From: Microbacteriaceae bacterium
GTDB taxonomy: Bacteria; Actinomycetota; Actinomycetes; Actinomycetales; Microbacteriaceae
Reading direction: 5' to 3'
DNA length: 64,000 nucleotides
Assembly (NCBI GenBank): GCA_025352325.1
Contig: JANXTR010000037.1
Coordinates: 1 to 64,000 of the forward strand
Shown: positions 60,369 to 64,000 of the stretch, one piece after another
Position numbering within the stretch: the stretch's first letter is position 1
Layout of the letters: every line of letters starts with the position of its first letter
The notes under the pieces: model-generated
What the model was told of the DNA's origin: nothing
The model's input: the letters and a program-made list of their open reading frames with translations, nothing else
The model's database searches: none
Program-made: the position numbers and the translations under genes

Positions 60369-61538
60369 ATGTCCAGGCGGACTACACGGCGCATCGTTGT
60401 CGGGTCCGCGATCGGCGCGGTCGCTCTCATCGCGTCCGTGGCGGCGGCAGCAGCGGCGGTCAGCGTGATCGTCGCTCGAACGGTGATCATCCCGCCCTCG
60501 CGCCGCACCGACGACATCGGGATCGTCTCGCTCGACCTCGCGAACTCCACCGTCGTGCTCACCTCGACCGTCGACTCGCGCCTTCCCGGCGAGTACAGCT
60601 TCTGGTTCTCGGGAGACACCGGCCATGTCCGGGTCGGCGACATCATCCGTCAGGATGCCAACACGGTCACGCGCTCGATCGAGGCACCGGACTTCGGCGA
60701 CCTCGAGCATGCCCGGCGCGGCCGCTTCAACGGGTGGTTCTACCTGAGCCCCGGCGATCTCGGCCTCCCGTACGAGGACGTCAAGATTGCGACCCCGCTC
60801 GGTGACGCACCCGCGTGGGTCGTCCCGGCGGCGACGCCCGACTTGACGCGCTGGATGATCGGCGTGCATGGTCGTGGCGTGCGGCGCCAGGAGGCCCTGC
60901 GCGGCATCGTTCCGTTCCGTGCGGCCGGCTTCGCCTCGCTCATCGTCAGCTATCGCAACGACGGCGACGCACCCCGCAGCGACGATTACCGCTACGCCCT
61001 CGGCGACCGCGAATGGCTCGACGTCGAGGCCGCGATGCGGTACGCGCTCGCGCACGGCGCCGAGGAGATCGTGCTCATGGGCTGGTCGATGGGCGGCGCC
61101 ACAGTTCTTCAGGCCCTGACCCGCTCGGTGTTCGGCGACAAGGTGATCGGGGTCGTGCTCGAGTCCCCGGTCGTCGACTGGATCGCGACCCTCGACTTCC
61201 AGGTGGAGCTGAGGCGACTGCCCACCGTCATCCGGATCGGCGTGCTGACGCTCTTCAAGCATCACTGGGGCGGCATCTTCACCGGCCTCGCCGAACCGCT
61301 CGACCTGGAGCGCCTCGACTTCGTCACTCGTGCCCAGGAGCTGGACCGGCCCGTGCTGATCCTGCACAGCGACGACGACGGATTCGTCCCCTCGACCGCC
61401 TCGCGCGCGCTCGCCGTCGCCCGGCCCGACATCGTCAGCTACGAGGAGTTTCAGGTCGCCCGGCACACTAAACTGTGGAATTCCGACCACACGAAGTGGG
61501 AAGGCGCGATCAGTCGCTGGATCGCGAAGCTTCCTTGA
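60369..61538 (+). CDS. Membrane-anchored alpha/beta hydrolase
   Basis: A 389-residue protein with an N-terminal transmembrane anchor (RIVVGSAIGAVALIASVAAA, AAAVSVIVART; about 10-40) and an extracytoplasmic alpha/beta-hydrolase domain. The catalytic set is the GWSMGG serine (about 240), the Asp in HSDDDGF and a His in NSDHTKWE. GGGGAG lies seven bases before ATG 60369. Substrate unknown. It is divergent from DUF3000. Confidence 0.88.
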   Translation: MSRRTTRRIVVGSAIGAVALIASVAAAAAAVSVIVARTVIIPPSRRTDDIGIVSLDLANSTVVLTSTVDSRLPGEYSFWFSGDTGHVRVGDIIRQDANTVTRSIEAPDFGDLEHARRGRFNGWFYLSPGDLGLPYEDVKIATPLGDAPAWVVPAATPDLTRWMIGVHGRGVRRQEALRGIVPFRAAGFASLIVSYRNDGDAPRSDDYRYALGDREWLDVEAAMRYALAHGAEEIVLMGWSMGGATVLQALTRSVFGDKVIGVVLESPVVDWIATLDFQVELRRLPTVIRIGVLTLFKHHWGGIFTGLAEPLDLERLDFVTRAQELDRPVLILHSDDDGFVPSTASRALAVARPDIVSYEEFQVARHTKLWNSDHTKWEGAISRWIAKLP

Positions 61539-61580
61539 CCGAAGAATCGCAGGTTCGTTGGCGCTGGCGTCGCACGAGCG

Positions 61581-62039
61581 CTACGCGTTTCCCCCGGCTC
61601 CAGCGCGCTCTCTGACCTGCCGCTGGATGCGCCCGAGCAGCGCCATCATCCCGCGGATGCGCAGCGGGCTGACCGCCTCGGTGAGCCCGATCTCGAGCGG
61701 GTAATCCTGCGGAACGGCGAGCACCTGGTCGACGTCCAACCCCGCAAGACCCTGCACGAGGATCGACGCGAAGCCGCGCGTGGTGGGCGATTCGCGCGGC
61801 GCCGTCACGAACACGTGGACGGTGCGCGCGGCATCCACCTCGACGAAGAGGAACACGGGCGACTGGCACTCGACCACCCGCTCGAGCAGGTCGGGGTGGT
61901 CGGAGTAGCGGGGCGGCAGATCCGGGAGCCCGTTCGAGAACTCGAGCAGCAGCTGCAGTCGATCGCGCTGCTCGAGCGCGAGGAAATCTTCACGGATCTG
62001 TTCGAGCGCAACGGGAAGCGGGAGGGTGATGTCTGTCAC
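61581..62039 (-). CDS. sufE: SufE-family cysteine desulfurase/sulfurtransfer protein
   Basis: SufE proteins accept persulfide sulfur from a cysteine desulfurase. The 152-residue protein has LLLEFSNGLPDLPPRYSDHP, the active-site C58 in VVECQSPVFLFVEV, and the helical C-terminus GMMALLGRIQRQV. GTG 62039 lies 16 bases after the sseA stop; GGAGGGG is very close to it. With sseA it forms a sulfur-transfer pair, as in mycobacteria. Confidence 0.93.
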   Translation of the reverse strand: MTDITLPLPVALEQIREDFLALEQRDRLQLLLEFSNGLPDLPPRYSDHPDLLERVVECQSPVFLFVEVDAARTVHVFVTAPRESPTTRGFASILVQGLAGLDVDQVLAVPQDYPLEIGLTEAVSPLRIRGMMALLGRIQRQVRERAGAGGNA

Positions 62040-62055
62040 CCCTCCAGTCTGCCAG

Positions 62056-62964
62056 TCAGTGTGCGGCGGTGCCCGTGAGCACGCCCGGCTCGACGCCCTT
62101 GACGATCGGGACGCGCACGGCGCTGCCCCACTCGGTCCACGAGCCGTCGTAGTTGCGCACGTTCTCGAAGCCGAGCAGGTAGCTGAGGGCGAACCAGGTG
62201 TGGCTCGACCGCTCGCCGATGCGGCAGTACGCGATGACGTCGTCGCCGGGCTTGAGGCCCGCGCCATCCAGGTAGATCGCCTCGAGCTCGGCGCGCGGCT
62301 TGAACGTGCCGTTCTCGGCGACAGCGCGCGCCCACGGGACGTTCTGAGCGGTCGGGATGTGGCCGGCACGCAGGGCGCCCTCCTCCGGATATGCAGGCGC
62401 CGTCGTGCGGTCGCCCACGTACTCCTCGGGCGAACGCACGTCGATCAGCGGGGAGCCGAGGTGCTCGATCACGTCGTCTTTGAAGACGCGTTCCGTGACA
62501 TCGTCGCGTTCGACGACCGGGTAGTCGACGGGGACGACCGGGGTGGAGGCGGTCGTGTACGCACGGCCCTCGGCCTCCCACTTGGCGCGGCCGCCGTCGA
62601 GCAGGCGCACATCCTCGTGACCGAAGAGGGTAAAGACCCAAAGGGCGTAGGCGGCCCACCAATTGGTCTTGTCGCCGTAGATGACGACCGTCGTGTCGCG
62701 GCCGATGCCCTTGGAGCCGAGGAGCTTCGCGAAGCCGGCGCCGTCCAGGTAGTCGCGCGTCACGGGGTCGTTGAGGTCGGTGTGCCAGTCGATCTTGACC
62801 GAGCCCTCGATGTGGCCGGTCTCGTAGAGCAGAACGTCTTCGTCGGATTCGACGACGACCAGGCCGGGACTGCCGAGATGCTCCGCCAGCCACTCCGTGC
62901 TGACGAGCCGTTCGGGATGGGCGAAAGCGGCGAAGGCGGGCGTGGGATCGAGTTCTACGGTCAT
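62056..62964 (-). CDS. sseA: Thiosulfate/3-mercaptopyruvate sulfurtransferase
   Basis: Tandem rhodanese domains (302 residues): the first inactive ([20 protein letters not shown]), the second with the active-site loop [13 protein letters not shown] (C247) and the conserved end [12 protein letters not shown]. It passes sulfane sulfur to an acceptor; sufE follows 16 bp downstream. A strong AGGAGAG precedes the ATG. Confidence 0.96.
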   Translation of the reverse strand: MTVELDPTPAFAAFAHPERLVSTEWLAEHLGSPGLVVVESDEDVLLYETGHIEGSVKIDWHTDLNDPVTRDYLDGAGFAKLLGSKGIGRDTTVVIYGDKTNWWAAYALWVFTLFGHEDVRLLDGGRAKWEAEGRAYTTASTPVVPVDYPVVERDDVTERVFKDDVIEHLGSPLIDVRSPEEYVGDRTTAPAYPEEGALRAGHIPTAQNVPWARAVAENGTFKPRAELEAIYLDGAGLKPGDDVIAYCRIGERSSHTWFALSYLLGFENVRNYDGSWTEWGSAVRVPIVKGVEPGVLTGTAAH

Positions 62965-63097
62965 CGTGGTCTCTCCTGGGTGGTGCGGCCCCGGCGGTAA
63001 GCTGGAACGTCTCCTTTCAGGGTAGACAGTCGACCGCCGTGGCCGCTGACGTGCCGTAAGGAATCGACACGCAATCCACGTCGTGAGGCCCGATCAC

Positions 63098-64000
63098 ATG
63101 CAGCTGTCCGTCCCCTCGCTCGCCGAGCGCGCCCCGCAGATGACGGGAGCGGAGCTCGCCGCCTCGCTCGTCCCGCCGCGTCAGTTCGCCGACGCCACGC
63201 TCGACAACTACCGACCTGACCCCGACTACCCCTCGCAGGCCGAGGCGGTCACTGCGGTGCGCACCTTCGTGGCCTCGTGGACCCGGGGCGCGGGCGGCCG
63301 AGGCGGACTCTTCTCGCGTCGCAAGGCTCCCGAGACGAAGCCGGGCCTCTACCTCGACGGCGGATTCGGTGTCGGCAAGACCCACCTGCTCGCGGCGCTG
63401 TGGAAGCTCGCGCCGGGCCGCAAGTACTTCGGGACCTTCATCGAGTACACCGCGCTGGTCGGCGCCCTCGGCTACGCGCAGAGCCTGAAGCTGCTCACCG
63501 GCGCGAGCCTGTTGGCCATCGACGAGTTCGAACTCGACGACCCGGGCGACACCATGATCATGAGCCGACTGCTGGGGGCGCTCACCGCGACCGGCACCCG
63601 GATCGCCGCCACCTCCAACACGCCGCCGAACGCGCTCGGCGAGGGCCGCTTCGCCGCGTCGGACTTCGTCCGCGAGATACAGGGTCTCTCGGACCGCTTC
63701 GAGATCCTCCGGATCGACGGCCTCGACTACCGCCGCCGTGAGATCGAGGGACACGCCGTCACCTTCGACGAGGCGGGCTACGAGGCCGCGGTGGGGGCGG
63801 CATCCGCGGCGGGGACGGTCACGGCCGACGAGTTCGACGCGTTGCTCCAGCACCTCGGCACAGTGCACCCCTCCCGCTACGTGAAGCTCGTCGACGACCT
63901 CGACGCGATCGGGCTGCACGGCGTGCACGTGCTCACCGATCAGGCGGATGCCCTGCGCCTCGTCGCGCTCGTCGACCGCCTCTACGACGCGCAGGTCACG
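63098..64000 (+). CDS. zapE: ZapE/AFG1-family ATPase (partial, C-terminus off the right edge)
   Basis: An AFG1-like ATPase. In bacteria ZapE supports cell division under low oxygen. The 301 codons present have the Walker A motif GGFGVGKTHLL, the Walker B region LLAIDEFELDDPGD, and the sensor/arginine-finger region DRFEILRIDGLDYRRREI. The family is usually 330-380 residues, so only the end is missing because of the window boundary. It is divergent from sseA. Confidence 0.93.
   Translation, partial: MQLSVPSLAERAPQMTGAELAASLVPPRQFADATLDNYRPDPDYPSQAEAVTAVRTFVASWTRGAGGRGGLFSRRKAPETKPGLYLDGGFGVGKTHLLAALWKLAPGRKYFGTFIEYTALVGALGYAQSLKLLTGASLLAIDEFELDDPGDTMIMSRLLGALTATGTRIAATSNTPPNALGEGRFAASDFVREIQGLSDRFEILRIDGLDYRRREIEGHAVTFDEAGYEAAVGAASAAGTVTADEFDALLQHLGTVHPSRYVKLVDDLDAIGLHGVHVLTDQADALRLVALVDRLYDAQVT

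Overview
The window is chromosomal DNA from a high-GC actinobacterium, most likely a member of the Microbacteriaceae (inference). The evidence is polyphosphate glucokinase, two glutamine synthetases with GlnE, SepH, actinobacterial DUF families (DUF2510, DUF3000, DUF3093, DUF3159, DUF3710, DUF4191, DUF4193, DUF7455), a group 1 sigma factor with a long acidic/basic N-terminus, and ParE of the EGDSALGTA type. Nearly all of it is dense core genome. No rRNA, tRNA, CRISPR array or transposase was seen.

Layout. 1-1309: 5' part of a kdp potassium-ATPase operon on the minus strand (kdpA running off the left edge, kdpF, and a 32-codon leader membrane peptide). 1448-6100: ppgK, map, a small acidic protein, a DUF72 gene broken by one stop codon, two DUF2510 membrane proteins, panB and a decayed YhhN-like gene. 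6101-12229: nadE, glnA2 and glnE. 12230-16836: an accessory insertion between the convergent glnE and glnA1 genes, holding a chimeric PadR/HAAS/DUF2332 remnant, an intact hipBA toxin-antitoxin pair, a broken XRE regulator and a frameshifted tyrosine integrase. 16837-27604: glnA1 with a full GlnR-type box, an RDD protein, DUF4191, lipA-lipB, a membrane pseudokinase, dlaT/sucB, lpdA and pepA. The glnA2-glnE-glnA1-RDD-DUF4191-lipA-lipB-dlaT-lpd-pep order resembles the mycobacterial region, which makes the 12.2-16.8 kb block stand out as an insertion.

27711-34000: PAC2, an MFS transporter, sigA, a divergent murT-gatD pair and a DUF7455 protein. 34110-41643: parE and parC flanking a carboxylesterase and an FAD-linked oxidase. 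41656-51874: a phosphodiesterase, sepH, DUF4193, DUF3093, dut, DUF3710, DUF3159, acnA and dxs. 51939-54781: a MerR pseudogene with its operator intact, an aldo/keto reductase and a DHA2 exporter. 54843-58210: fadB-fadA. 58320-64000: an RNase D-like exonuclease, DUF3000, an alpha/beta hydrolase, sufE-sseA, and a ZapE-type ATPase running off the right edge.

Most interesting point: murT and gatD keep the Mur-ligase core but have lost the GatD catalytic cysteine, the MurT zinc ribbon and the MurT motif region that completes the amidotransferase site. Microbacteriaceae use the alpha-carboxyl of D-Glu for group B peptidoglycan cross-links instead of amidating it, so this pair may be a repurposed ligase for the cross-bridge. 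A second theme is decay: several genes are broken by identifiable single events (a nonsense codon, an 8-bp repeat expansion, internal deletions), while hipBA in their midst stays intact.
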